Shown one piece after another: positions 53,622 through 64,000 of a stretch of DNA of 64,000 bases. Position 1 is the stretch's first letter; every line of letters starts with the position of its first letter. Position numbers and translations under genes: made by a program. Origin of the DNA: Rhizorhabdus wittichii RW1 (GTDB lineage Bacteria; Pseudomonadota; Alphaproteobacteria; Sphingomonadales; Sphingomonadaceae); assembly GCA_000016765.1 (NCBI GenBank), contig CP000699.1, positions 682,001 through 746,000 on the forward strand, written 5' to 3'. Under the pieces are notes generated by a model, which was not told where the DNA came from, did no database searches, and was given only the letters and a program-made list of their open reading frames with translations.

Positions 53622-54992
53622 ATGTCGATGCGTAGCCTGTTGGCGACACTGCCTTTGCTTCTGTCGAGCGGCCTCGCCCTGGCGCAGAGCGCTCAGGACG
53701 ATGTGGCGGTCACGATCTACAACAATAATATCGCTCTCGTGCAGGACGGGCGCACGCTGACCGTTCCGGCGGGGCGCAGCCGGCAGGAATTTCCCGACGT
53801 CTCTGCGCAGATCCGGCCCGAGACCGCGAGCCTCGCCGGCAGCGGCCTCTCCATCGTCGAGCAGAATTTCGATTATGACCTGCTCTCGCCCGACAAGCTG
53901 ATGGAGAAAGCGGTCGGCCAGACGATCACGATCGTCCGCACCAACCCCGCGACCGGCGCCGAGACGCGCGAACAGGCGAAGGTGCTGGCGGCCAATGGCG
54001 GCATCGTCCTCCAGATCGGCAATCATATCGAGGTGCTGCGCGATGACGGCCTGCCGGTCCGCGTGGTCTTCGACAAGGTGCCTGAAAATCTCCGCCCTCG
54101 CCCCACCCTCTCGGTGACGATCGACGCCGCCAAGGCCGGGGCGATCCCGACCCGCCTGTCCTACCTGACGCCCGGCCTCGGCTGGACCAGCGACTATGTG
54201 ATGCTGTTCGACGAAAAGACCGCCGCCGCCGACATGCAGGGCTGGGTCACGCTGACCAACAATAGCGGCACCAGCTATGCCAATGCCCGAACGCTGCTCG
54301 TCGCGGGCAATGTCGGCGGCGGACAGAACCGCTTCCGCGCGCTCCAGGGACGGCTCGACCAGGCGGGCACCGAAAGCGGCCCGCGCGAGCAACTGGGCGA
54401 CTATTACCTCTATCCGCTCGCCGAACGCACGACGATCGCCAACGCCCAGCAGAAGCAGGTGAGCTTCCTCGACGTGAAGGGCGCGCCGGCGCGCAAGGCC
54501 TATGAGTTCGTCAATGGCTGGCTCGGCAATAATGACGATCCGCGCAGCGCCGCCAGCGTCATCAAATTCTCCACCAGCAAGCAGGGCGGGCTGGGCGACC
54601 AGCTCCCGGCCGGCACGATCCGCGTCTATATGCGCGACGCGCGCGGCGATCCGCAGTTCATCGGCGAAAGCCGGATCGACCATACGCCCATGGGCTCGTC
54701 GCTCGCCATCTCCACCGGCGATGCCTTCGACGTGAAGGTCAGGACGGTGGTGGTGGAGCGCAAGCGGCTCTCCGATCGCCGCTGGCAGACGGCGATGCGC
54801 TACACCATCACCAACGCCCGGCCCGAACCGGTGGCGGTGGATGTGGCGCAGGACGGCCTGTGGGGGGATGTCCGCCTCGTCGCGCAGAGCATCGAGGGCC
54901 ATCGCGTCTCGGCCGACCGGATGGAATGGAAGGTGCCGGTGCCGGCCAACGGCACGACCGAGCTGACCGCGACGTTCGACACGCGGTATTGA
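53622..54992 (+). CDS. exported DUF4139-domain protein
   Basis: 456 residues with a signal peptide (LLATLPLLLSSGLALAQ). The DUF4139 fold is visible, with an N-terminal beta domain (VAVTIYNNNIALVQDGRTL) and the family segment SYLTPGLGWTSDYVML. The C-terminal beta-sandwich contains MRYTITNARPEPVAVDV. The family is widespread in envelope-associated proteins but has no settled function. It is followed with a 4-base overlap by a second DUF4139 protein. The shared segment order suggests an old duplication and a working pair. Confidence 0.85.
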   Translation: MSMRSLLATLPLLLSSGLALAQSAQDDVAVTIYNNNIALVQDGRTLTVPAGRSRQEFPDVSAQIRPETASLAGSGLSIVEQNFDYDLLSPDKLMEKAVGQTITIVRTNPATGAETREQAKVLAANGGIVLQIGNHIEVLRDDGLPVRVVFDKVPENLRPRPTLSVTIDAAKAGAIPTRLSYLTPGLGWTSDYVMLFDEKTAAADMQGWVTLTNNSGTSYANARTLLVAGNVGGGQNRFRALQGRLDQAGTESGPREQLGDYYLYPLAERTTIANAQQKQVSFLDVKGAPARKAYEFVNGWLGNNDDPRSAASVIKFSTSKQGGLGDQLPAGTIRVYMRDARGDPQFIGESRIDHTPMGSSLAISTGDAFDVKVRTVVVERKRLSDRRWQTAMRYTITNARPEPVAVDVAQDGLWGDVRLVAQSIEGHRVSADRMEWKVPVPANGTTELTATFDTRY

Positions 54993-56563
54993 GAAGGGTG
55001 CGCGCGATCGCACCTTTGCTGGCGCTGTTCGGCTGGTCGATCGCCGCGTCGGCGGAGACGGTCGTCTCGCGCGACGTTTCGGACGTATCGGTGACGGTCT
55101 ACCGCGCTCCCCATCGCGGCAGCGGCGCGCTCGATCGCACCTGGCCGCAGGGCTATGCGCTGATCAGCGAGACGCGGACGATCACCATTCCTGCCGGCGA
55201 CAACGTCGTCCGCTTCGAGGGCGTGGCTGAAGGGCTGCTGCCCGAGACCGCGATCGTCACCGGCCTGCCCAAAGGCGTGCGCGAGAAGAATCGCGACGCG
55301 CGGCTGATCTCGCCAACCGGCCTGGTCGACGCCTTCCTCAAGCGCCGCGTCGCGCTCCGGCGCACCGATCGGCGGACCGGCAAGGTGACCGAGCAGGACG
55401 CGATCATCCAGGCCGGCCCCAATGGCGGCGTGATCGTCCAGACGGCGACGGGCTATGAGGCGCTGGGCTGTTCCGGCCTGCCCGAGCGGATGCTCTACCC
55501 CGATATTCCCGCCGACCTGTCGCCGCGACCGACATTGTCGGTGCTCGCCAGCAGCGACCGGCCGGTGACCGCGACCGTCCAGCTCACCTACATGGCGCAG
55601 GGCTTCGACTGGTCGGCGAGCTATGTCGCGCGGATGGACAAGGATGGGGGCAAGCTCGGCCTGTTCGCCTGGCTGACCGTCGCCAATGGCGGGGCGCAGA
55701 GCTTCCGGGACGCGCGATTGCAAGTCGTGGCGGGGCAACCGCGCAAGGAGCGCAACGCGCCGCCGCTCCGGCAGCCCGATCCCGCGCTCCACCTCAGATG
55801 CTGGCCGATGGACGGCACCAGCACGCATCCCCGGCAGCTGTTCACGCGTCTGCCCTGGCCGGGAAATGACGGGGATGAAAGGCTGTACGACGGCGGCGAG
55901 AACATCGTCGTGACGGCGCAGCGGCGGGGACGCATGGCCCTCGAAATGGCGATGCCCGCGCCTCCCCCGCCCGCGCCCGTCGCGATGGTTGCGCAACAGG
56001 AGGAGCTGGGCGACCTCAAGCTGTACCGCTTGCCCGAGCGGGTGACGATATCCGCGCAAGGGCAGAAACAGGTGGCGATGATCGACCGGCCCGGCGCCGA
56101 ATTCGACCGCGTCTATTCGGCCAATGCGGCCGACGGATCGCCGGACTATCAGTCGATGCCGTTCCTGCTGCGCGGCAAGAACAGCAAGGACAAGGGCCTC
56201 GGCCTGCCGTTGCCGGCGGGCGCGGTCGCGATCTTCGAGGACGTCGAAGGCAATGAATTGCTGGTCGGCAACGCCGATCTCGGCGATCTTGCGGTGGACG
56301 AGCGGGTCGAGCTGCCGATCGGCCAAGGTCCCGACGTTCGATGGCGGCAAGCCAGGGTTCGGGAGACGCGCCGACGGCAGGACTGGCGGATCGACATCAC
56401 CAATGCCCGGCCTGTGCCGGTGCGGGCGGAGATCATCGTGCCGCTCGATCTCGCGGAACGACCGCCGGGCATCGAGCGCGGGCGCGGCGGATGGGTGCTG
56501 CCCGTCACGGTACCCGAAAACGGCACGGCTTCGCTTTCCTACTCGGTCCGTGTCGAACGTTGA
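54989..56563 (+). CDS. second DUF4139-domain exported protein
   Basis: 524 residues from TTG at 54989, which overlaps the upstream stop as TTGA; GTG at 54998 is an alternative. A signal peptide follows (IAPLLALFGWSIAASAE). It shares with its neighbour the segments LTYMAQGFDWSASYVARM, a beta-sandwich end (DITNARPVPVRAEIIVPL) and a closing PENGTASL. It has an extra Ala/Pro-rich insert (AMPAPPPPAPVA, about residue 320). Coupled pair, probably forming a periplasmic or outer-membrane complex; no substrate known. Confidence 0.8.
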   Translation: MRRVRAIAPLLALFGWSIAASAETVVSRDVSDVSVTVYRAPHRGSGALDRTWPQGYALISETRTITIPAGDNVVRFEGVAEGLLPETAIVTGLPKGVREKNRDARLISPTGLVDAFLKRRVALRRTDRRTGKVTEQDAIIQAGPNGGVIVQTATGYEALGCSGLPERMLYPDIPADLSPRPTLSVLASSDRPVTATVQLTYMAQGFDWSASYVARMDKDGGKLGLFAWLTVANGGAQSFRDARLQVVAGQPRKERNAPPLRQPDPALHLRCWPMDGTSTHPRQLFTRLPWPGNDGDERLYDGGENIVVTAQRRGRMALEMAMPAPPPPAPVAMVAQQEELGDLKLYRLPERVTISAQGQKQVAMIDRPGAEFDRVYSANAADGSPDYQSMPFLLRGKNSKDKGLGLPLPAGAVAIFEDVEGNELLVGNADLGDLAVDERVELPIGQGPDVRWRQARVRETRRRQDWRIDITNARPVPVRAEIIVPLDLAERPPGIERGRGGWVLPVTVPENGTASLSYSVRVER

Positions 56564-56629
56564 TCGGTTCGATTGGACCGTCATCGAGAAGCAAGAAACG
56601 AACCGTGAGCCGAGCAAACAGGAGCGTGG

Positions 56630-57889
56630 GTGACAGACGACAGCTCAATCAGCGAGCAGGTAGCCGTAAGAATCGTCAATTCCGACAGCACTGACGAAGC
56701 CTATAAGCTGTATAAGCTCTTTGCGCCGCTCCTGAAGGACTACAAGTTCGCCTTCGCATCCGGCCTGGGGCCCCTTCCAGGCTTTGCCGTAAATCGGAAT
56801 TTCTCCGCTGGCGCGGCCATCCGCAGCCTCTTCAGGTCGGAACGGGTGTTCGTCCTGGATGCGGAGACCGTCGAAGAAATGGAAAATGGCGGGTCCAGCT
56901 TCCATATCGACTATTCGATTTCGCTCGACACCAACGCGATGAGCTATCTGGAACCCCATATCGCGGGCCGGCGGAGCGGAGGACTTCCACGGGATTTTGC
57001 CGAGGTCTTCACGTTCATCGCTCGGCCGGGCGTATATGTCGATCCGCTTCCTTACTTTACCGAGAATCGCTTCAAGCTGGCGGACAGCAAAAAGCCGGAG
57101 GCGATATACGCCAACCTCATAGCCTATGAGACTCTCCGTACGATCGATGCCGAATGGCTCGAGCGTAATGGCGAGGTGCGATCCATTCTCACCGGGCCTG
57201 AACTGGCTGCGTTGGCGCAAGATCACATGTCACGCATGTATTTCGATCTTGGCAATATATCGGCCATGCAGGGCCTGACTCGCCGGTATCAATATGGATA
57301 TGCCTGTCTTCTGAAGATGGCGGCAATAGAATTGAAAGCGCCAAGCGCCCCGCCATCGAGAAAAATCGCGGCCTTCGTCGAGTTCTGCCATTCCACGCTT
57401 TCCTCGATGGCCGCGCGCGAAATCATGGTGGCCAAAGCATATTTCCATCAAGGCCAGAAGCACAGATTCTTTCATAAAATTCAGAAAAACAAGGAAAACA
57501 TACTCGATATCATACGCAACATGGCATGGGACATGTGGCATGTCCGACAACTGGAGCAGTCCTTTGCACAGAACCCGTCGGACAGCGCCCGATATTTCTT
57601 TCCCGCCTTGCTGACGTTTGATCGAGGCCTGATCGAGATCATGGACCTGTATTGGCTCAAGGCCTGTGCCTATGATGTCAAGGCTCGTCGACCGCTCCCC
57701 GTATTCGATGGGGATCCATTTCTTCTGCTCGGCACCAACGAACAGGACGGCAAACAGCTATTCGATAGATATTATTCCGAGGAAGCGATCGCCCAGCGAA
57801 AAGCCGTCCTGGACGCCACGCTGTCGAATTTCGATGAAATAATAGAAATCCTGGAACAGGACGTCCGGAAAATCGCGCTTTCCGGATGA
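56630..57889 (+). CDS. unknown protein with PIN-nuclease-like acidic pattern
   Basis: 419 residues from GTG at 56630, with RBS AGGAGCG. No family recognised with certainty. It has lower GC codon use than its neighbours, no signal peptide and no membrane segment. Three spaced acidic motifs recall PIN-like nucleases: ISLDTNAMSYL (Asp100) as a first-strand DTN motif, MAWDMWHVRQL (Asp301), and LLTFDRGLIEI (Asp331) like the T-x-D strand. The insert between them is much larger than in toxin PIN domains. It stands alone 66 bases after the DUF4139 pair. Probably horizontally acquired; role could be RNA cleavage in defence or stress. Confidence 0.55.
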   Translation: MTDDSSISEQVAVRIVNSDSTDEAYKLYKLFAPLLKDYKFAFASGLGPLPGFAVNRNFSAGAAIRSLFRSERVFVLDAETVEEMENGGSSFHIDYSISLDTNAMSYLEPHIAGRRSGGLPRDFAEVFTFIARPGVYVDPLPYFTENRFKLADSKKPEAIYANLIAYETLRTIDAEWLERNGEVRSILTGPELAALAQDHMSRMYFDLGNISAMQGLTRRYQYGYACLLKMAAIELKAPSAPPSRKIAAFVEFCHSTLSSMAAREIMVAKAYFHQGQKHRFFHKIQKNKENILDIIRNMAWDMWHVRQLEQSFAQNPSDSARYFFPALLTFDRGLIEIMDLYWLKACAYDVKARRPLPVFDGDPFLLLGTNEQDGKQLFDRYYSEEAIAQRKAVLDATLSNFDEIIEILEQDVRKIALSG

Positions 57890-58148
57890 CCTGACCGGCC
57901 GCTTGCCTATCCTTTTCAAAGGATGTCGCGGTGGCGGCCACATGGCGTCCTGTCCGGCCCATGACCTGGGGCGACAGCCGAACGACGGGAGGCGGCGCCC
58001 CTCCGAGCCGCGAATCGGCAGGTCGGGAGATGATGTGGGGCGGTCGGTATAATGTCCCGGCCTCGCCCGCGCCAATTAACAATCCTTCACTTCCCTTGCG
58101 GTCGTTCGCGGCGCAGTCTCCGCCAGCCGATCCATCAGGAGAAGGACG

Positions 58149-58340
58149 ATGAAGGCTCTTTGTATCGCTGTTGCTACCGCGTTGATGTTCACGGCCGCGG
58201 CGCCCTCGGTCGCCGCCCCTTGCAAGGACGCCAAGGGCAAGTTCGTCAAATGCCCCGAAAAGAAGGCGCAGCCGAAGCGCTGCAAGGACACCAGAGGCAA
58301 GTTCGTCAAATGCGGAACGCCCGGCGCCAAACCCGTCTGA
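58149..58340 (+). CDS. tiny exported cysteine-repeat protein
   Basis: 63 residues. RBS AGGAGAAGG precedes the ATG. A signal peptide (IAVATALMFTAAAPSVAA) leads to a mature peptide of about 40 residues made of two copies of CKD(A/T)(K/R)GKFVKC, at about residues 25-35 and 45-55. Four cysteines in two CX9C pairs and many lysines suggest a disulfide-bonded cationic peptide or metal-binding module in the periplasm. Family not recognised. A hairpin at 58352-58376 follows directly. Confidence 0.75.
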   Translation: MKALCIAVATALMFTAAAPSVAAPCKDAKGKFVKCPEKKAQPKRCKDTRGKFVKCGTPGAKPV

Positions 58341-58351
58341 ACGAAGGAGAT

Positions 58352-58376
58352 GGGGCGGCTGGCCATTGGCCGCCCC
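58352..58376 (+). terminator. hairpin after the cysteine-repeat gene
   Basis: An 8-bp GC stem (58352-58359 with 58369-58376) lies 11 bases after the stop. Only a weak pyrimidine run follows, so termination is likely rather than certain. Confidence 0.55.
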
Positions 58377-58628
58377 GACCTTCTCGGGCCGACGTCCGAG
58401 GCCGCAGGAATATTTCCTGCATATCGTGTAAATGATAGACCATATGGATTATCATATCCGCAAATGACGGAATAAAAAGAACAACAACCTGGGCAGGCAG
58501 CGATAGGATGTACGCCATGGATGGACAGCGGTCCGTCCTGATATTGGCGGAGACCATCCCTTGCATCCCATCACCCGCAGCGCCCGAGCCCGCGTCCGTC
58601 GTGACGCTTCGTCGTGGAGCGCGCGGGC

Positions 58629-59870
58629 ATGACGATGGCGCTCGATCGCGAGGCGGCGCGCGCGCTGGACGCGGCCGATCCGCTGCGCGGCAAGCGCGCC
58701 GGGTTCGCGCTGCCCGACGGGGTGATCTACCTGAACGGCAACTCGCTCGGGGCCGCCCCGCTGTCGGCGGCGGCGCGGGTCGGCCGGCTCGTCCGGGACG
58801 AATGGGCCAGGGACCTGATCGGAAGCTGGAACGTCCACGACTGGATCGGCGCGCCACAGCGCCTGGGCGCGCGGATCGCGCGGCTGATCGGCGCCGAAGC
58901 CGACGAGGTGGCGATCGCCGATTCGACCTCGGTCAATCTCTACAAGCTGCTCGTCGCCGCCTGCACGGCCCGGCCCGGACGCAAGACCATCCTCAGCGAG
59001 CCCGGCAATTTCCCCACCGATCTCTATATCGCCCAGGGCGTCGCGGCGACGCTGGGCGACCGGACCGTCAGGACGGTCGAGATCGACCGCCTGTGCGACG
59101 CGATCGACGCGGACACCGCCGTCGTCCTGCTCACCCATGTCCATTACAAGAGCGGCCATATGCTCGACATGGCGGCGATCACCGCCGCCGCGCATGCGCA
59201 GGGCGCGCTGGTCCTGTGGGACCTCAGCCACAGCGTCGGCGCCCTGCCGGTCGACCTCAACGGCTGCGCCGCCGACCTCGCGGTCGGATGCGGCTACAAA
59301 TATCTGAACGGCGGCCCCGGCGCGCCGGCCTTCCTCTATGTCGCCCGCCGCTTGCAGGCGGAACTGGTCTCGCCGCTCACCGGCTGGATGGGCCATGACG
59401 CGCCCTTCGCGTTCGGCGACGACTATGTCCCCGCGACGGGCATCGCGCGCTTCCTGTGCGGCACGCCGCCGATCCTGGCGATGGCGGCGCTCGAAGAGGG
59501 GCTGGCACAGTTCGACGACGTCTCGTTCGACGACATCCTCACCAAGTCGCGCACGCTCGGCGACCATTTCATCGCCATGGTCGAGGCGCGCTGCGCGGGA
59601 CACGATCTCGAACTGATCTCGCCGCGCGACGCGGCGCGGCGCGGCAGCCATGTCTCGTTCGCCCATCCCGATGCCTATGCGCTGTGCCAGGCGCTGATCG
59701 CGCGCGGCGTGGTCGGCGATTTCCGGGCGCCCGACGCGATCCGCTTCGGCTTCACGCCGCTCTACACGAGCTTCGAGGACATCTGGAACGCGGTCGAGAT
59801 CCTGGAGCGCGTGCTCGACGAGCGGGCGTGGGACCGCAGCGAATATCGGGTGCGCGCGGCCGTCACCTGA
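58629..59870 (+). CDS. kynU: kynureninase
   Basis: PLP enzyme of about 413 residues splitting kynurenine to anthranilate and alanine (tryptophan breakdown). Family segments are YLNGNSLGAAPLS near the N terminus, SVNLYKLLVAA and the FPTDLYIAQG substrate loop. The PLP Lys is in GCGYKYLNGGPGAPAF (about residue 226), with DLSHSVGALP before it. The start may be GTG 58614, ATG 58629 or ATG 58635. A TonB receptor, an exported amidohydrolase and an Lrp regulator follow on the same strand, which suggests a kynurenine or peptide catabolic set. Confidence 0.95.
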   Translation: MTMALDREAARALDAADPLRGKRAGFALPDGVIYLNGNSLGAAPLSAAARVGRLVRDEWARDLIGSWNVHDWIGAPQRLGARIARLIGAEADEVAIADSTSVNLYKLLVAACTARPGRKTILSEPGNFPTDLYIAQGVAATLGDRTVRTVEIDRLCDAIDADTAVVLLTHVHYKSGHMLDMAAITAAAHAQGALVLWDLSHSVGALPVDLNGCAADLAVGCGYKYLNGGPGAPAFLYVARRLQAELVSPLTGWMGHDAPFAFGDDYVPATGIARFLCGTPPILAMAALEEGLAQFDDVSFDDILTKSRTLGDHFIAMVEARCAGHDLELISPRDAARRGSHVSFAHPDAYALCQALIARGVVGDFRAPDAIRFGFTPLYTSFEDIWNAVEILERVLDERAWDRSEYRVRAAVT

Positions 59871-59946
59871 ACCGCGCGGCATCGAAGGGCAGATCATTCG
59901 CCGCGACCATCGAACAACAGGCGGCGCAGCACGAAGGGGAGAGAAG

Positions 59947-62208
<2,262 letters not shown>

Positions 62209-62243
62209 TCCGCCGCATCGCCGCCTGACAGGGGAGAGAATAT

Positions 62244-63542
62244 ATGCGCCTTCGCCATCTTGCCGCACTCAGCATCGGCATCGCGGCCTGGACCATGGCG
62301 GTCGCCGCCGAAGCCCGCGACGTCGTCGTCCACGCCGGGCGGCTGATCGACGGGGTCACCGCCAAGCCGCGTGACAAGGTTTCGATCCTGATCCACGACG
62401 ATCGCATCACCGCCGTCCAGCCGGGGTTCGTCACCCCGGCCGGCGCGGAGGTGGTCGATCTCTCGCGGCAGACCGTGCTGCCGGGCCTGATCGACGTGCA
62501 CACCCATCTCGGCGATCCCCGGCGCGGCAACTCGATCGTCGGCCGGGTGACGCGCACGGGCTTCGATTCCGCCTATGGCGCGATCCCCGGATACCGCGCG
62601 ATGCTGCACGCCGGTTTCACCACCGTCCGCAATCTCGGCGCGGACACCGAACTGGTCGTGGCGTTGCGCCGCGCGGTCAAGGACGGCTTGGTCGAAGGAC
62701 CGCGCATGTACACCTCGGGCCGGATGATGGGGCCGACCGGCGGGCATAGCGACCCGCACAACGGCCTCGATCCCGAGCTCGACCATGCCGGCTGGGAGGA
62801 TGCGGTGATCGACGGGCCGGTGGAGGCGGCGAAGGCGGTGCGCAAGCGCAACCGCGAAGGCGCCGATCTGATCAAGATCATGCCGAGCGGCGGCGTGCTG
62901 TCCGAGAACGACAATCCCGAACATACGCTGATGACCGACGAGGAGATCAGCGCCGTCGTCAGCACCGCCCATGCCCTGGGCATGAAGGTGGCGGCGCACG
63001 CGCACGGCGCCGACGCGATCGAGCGCTCGGCCCGGCTGGGCGTGGATTCGATCGAGCACGGCACCTTCGTCAACCCGGCCGGCATCGCGGCGATGAAGGC
63101 GCACGGCACCTATCTGGTCCCCACCTTCCTGATCGCGGACCAGATGCTGCGCCGCGCGAACGAGCATCCGGAGATGATGACGCCGTCGACGCTGGCCAAG
63201 ACCAAGTGGATCGGCCCGCTGACCGCCGAGAACAACATGAAGGCCTATCGCGCCGGCGTGAAGCTGGCCTTCGGCACCGATACGTCGGAGGGCGAGAATG
63301 CGCGACAGTTCGGGCTGATGGTGGCGGCGGGAATCTCGCCGGGCGACGCGATCCTGGCGGCGACCGGCAACGCCGCCGACCTGCTGGGCCATGCCGACGA
63401 CGTCGGCACGATCCAGGCCGGGCGCTATGCCGACATCGTCGCCGTCCCCGGCGATCCGCTGACCGACATCGCGCTCATGGAAAAGGTTGATTTCGTCATG
63501 AAGGGCGGCACGATCGTGGTGGGCGGTGGCGCAGGCCGATAG
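62244..63542 (+). CDS. exported metal-dependent amidohydrolase
   Basis: 432 residues with a signal peptide (AALSIGIAAWTMAVAAEA). Amidohydrolase-superfamily sites in order: the HxH pair in LIDVHTHLGDP (about residues 90-92), the bridging Lys in DLIKIMPSGG, His in VAAHAHGAD and SIEHGTF, and the catalytic Asp in AFGTDTSEG. The closest known type is the Xaa-Pro dipeptidase/imidazolonepropionase-like subgroup, often exported and paired with TonB receptors. It probably cleaves an amide of an imported dipeptide or acylated amino acid. RBS GGGGAGAG. Confidence 0.9.
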   Translation: MRLRHLAALSIGIAAWTMAVAAEARDVVVHAGRLIDGVTAKPRDKVSILIHDDRITAVQPGFVTPAGAEVVDLSRQTVLPGLIDVHTHLGDPRRGNSIVGRVTRTGFDSAYGAIPGYRAMLHAGFTTVRNLGADTELVVALRRAVKDGLVEGPRMYTSGRMMGPTGGHSDPHNGLDPELDHAGWEDAVIDGPVEAAKAVRKRNREGADLIKIMPSGGVLSENDNPEHTLMTDEEISAVVSTAHALGMKVAAHAHGADAIERSARLGVDSIEHGTFVNPAGIAAMKAHGTYLVPTFLIADQMLRRANEHPEMMTPSTLAKTKWIGPLTAENNMKAYRAGVKLAFGTDTSEGENARQFGLMVAAGISPGDAILAATGNAADLLGHADDVGTIQAGRYADIVAVPGDPLTDIALMEKVDFVMKGGTIVVGGGAGR

Positions 63543-63567
63543 CGCCGACCGCCCGGGAAAGGGGCGC

Positions 63568-64000
63568 ATGGACAAGATCGACCGCAAGATACTCGCCGAA
63601 CTGGAGCGCGACGCGAAGCAGCCCCTCGTCGCGCTCAGCGAGACGATCGGCCTGTCGAAGACGCCCTGCTGGGCGCGCGTCCAGGAACTCGAGCGATCGG
63701 GCGCGATCCTCGGCTATCATGCCGAACTGTCGCCGCCCGCTTTGGGCCTGGTCGTCACCGCCTATATCGAGGTGGTGATCGAATCGTCGCGGCGCGCCGA
63801 GTTCGAGGAGGCCGCCATCCGATCCCCGGTGGTGATCGAATGCCTGACGATGGCCGGCGCGGCCGATTACATGATCAAGATCCACTGCCGCGACGTCGCC
63901 CAGCTCGACAGCATATTGCGCTACGACCTGACGCTGCTACCCGGCGTCCAGCATACCAAGACGACGATCTGCCTGAAGTCGATCAAGACCGGCGGGTCGC
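63568..64000 (+). CDS. Lrp/AsnC-family regulator, 3' end outside window
   Basis: 144 codons visible and still open at the window end; the family usually has about 150-165 residues, so little is missing. The N-terminal AsnC HTH is clear (DKIDRKILAELERDAKQPL, then LSETIGLSKTPCWARVQELE). The RAM effector domain follows (VTAYIEVVIES, and MIKIHCRDVAQLDSIL). Located 25 bases after the amidohydrolase gene with RBS AAAGGGG. An amino-acid-sensing regulator fits a kynurenine/tryptophan operon. Confidence 0.93.
   Translation, partial: MDKIDRKILAELERDAKQPLVALSETIGLSKTPCWARVQELERSGAILGYHAELSPPALGLVVTAYIEVVIESSRRAEFEEAAIRSPVVIECLTMAGAADYMIKIHCRDVAQLDSILRYDLTLLPGVQHTKTTICLKSIKTGGS

Noticed and set aside
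57678-58082. 134-codon minus-strand frame in the gap after the PIN-like gene
   Set aside because: Arg/Pro-rich, overlaps a better gene, no start signal; region called non-coding.

Overview
The window is a dense, GC-rich stretch of an alphaproteobacterial chromosome. Genus-level inference is Sphingomonadales, close to Sphingomonas or Rhizorhabdus. The reasons are two TonB-dependent receptors coupled to catabolic genes, a PHB metabolism gene set, a DksA of the alphaproteobacterial type with one cysteine, paired YdcH/DUF465 genes and a Rieske oxygenase. Because of the high GC content nearly every gene has a long antisense shadow frame; these are left out.

Layout. 1-7.8 kb: the 3' part of cpaF, a small membrane protein, a secreted methyltransferase, a PHB block (phaR, a short PhaC-like hydrolase, the thiolase phaA), a PilZ protein, two divergent YdcH genes, a four-hairpin palindromic repeat, dksA and a secreted protein with an internal duplication. 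7.9-20.3 kb: serS-surE-nlpD-like, an XRE/SulP pair, rimO, the overlapping operon phaZ-TPR protein-dipeptide epimerase, and an ABC exporter. 20.4-27.3 kb: a valine degradation operon (mmsA, acyl-CoA dehydrogenase, 3-hydroxyisobutyryl-CoA hydrolase, enoyl-CoA hydratase, mmsB) with a divergent LysR gene. A GIY-YIG gene framed by inverted repeats sits inside this operon. 27.4-37.4 kb: a Crp/Fnr regulator, small envelope proteins, gltB-DUF2059-gltD, uppP and an NDUFA9-like protein.

37.5-53.4 kb is a genomic island. A tRNA-Leu(CAG) gene is followed by a P4-type integrase and two AlpA/excisionase-like genes. The last 15 bases of the tRNA (37615-37629) recur exactly at 53423-53437, which gives attL and attR about 15.8 kb apart. 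The cargo is a metabolic module: a DAO-type FAD oxidoreductase; E1 alpha, E1 beta and a free lipoyl domain of a 2-oxoacid dehydrogenase; an acyl-CoA synthetase; a MalT-like LuxR regulator; an SRPBCC protein; a Rieske oxygenase; a TonB receptor; a RidA-like protein and a SnoaL-like protein. I read it as an undescribed catabolic island for import, oxygenation and CoA activation of an organic acid or aromatic compound. The substrate cannot be named from sequence. The module has no E2 acyltransferase core, no E3 and no Rieske reductase, so it must borrow these from the host or work differently.

53.6-64 kb: two tandem DUF4139 proteins, an unrecognised protein with a PIN-nuclease-like pattern, a tiny secreted cysteine-repeat protein, and a kynurenine block (kynureninase, TonB receptor, exported amidohydrolase, Lrp/AsnC regulator running off the window end).
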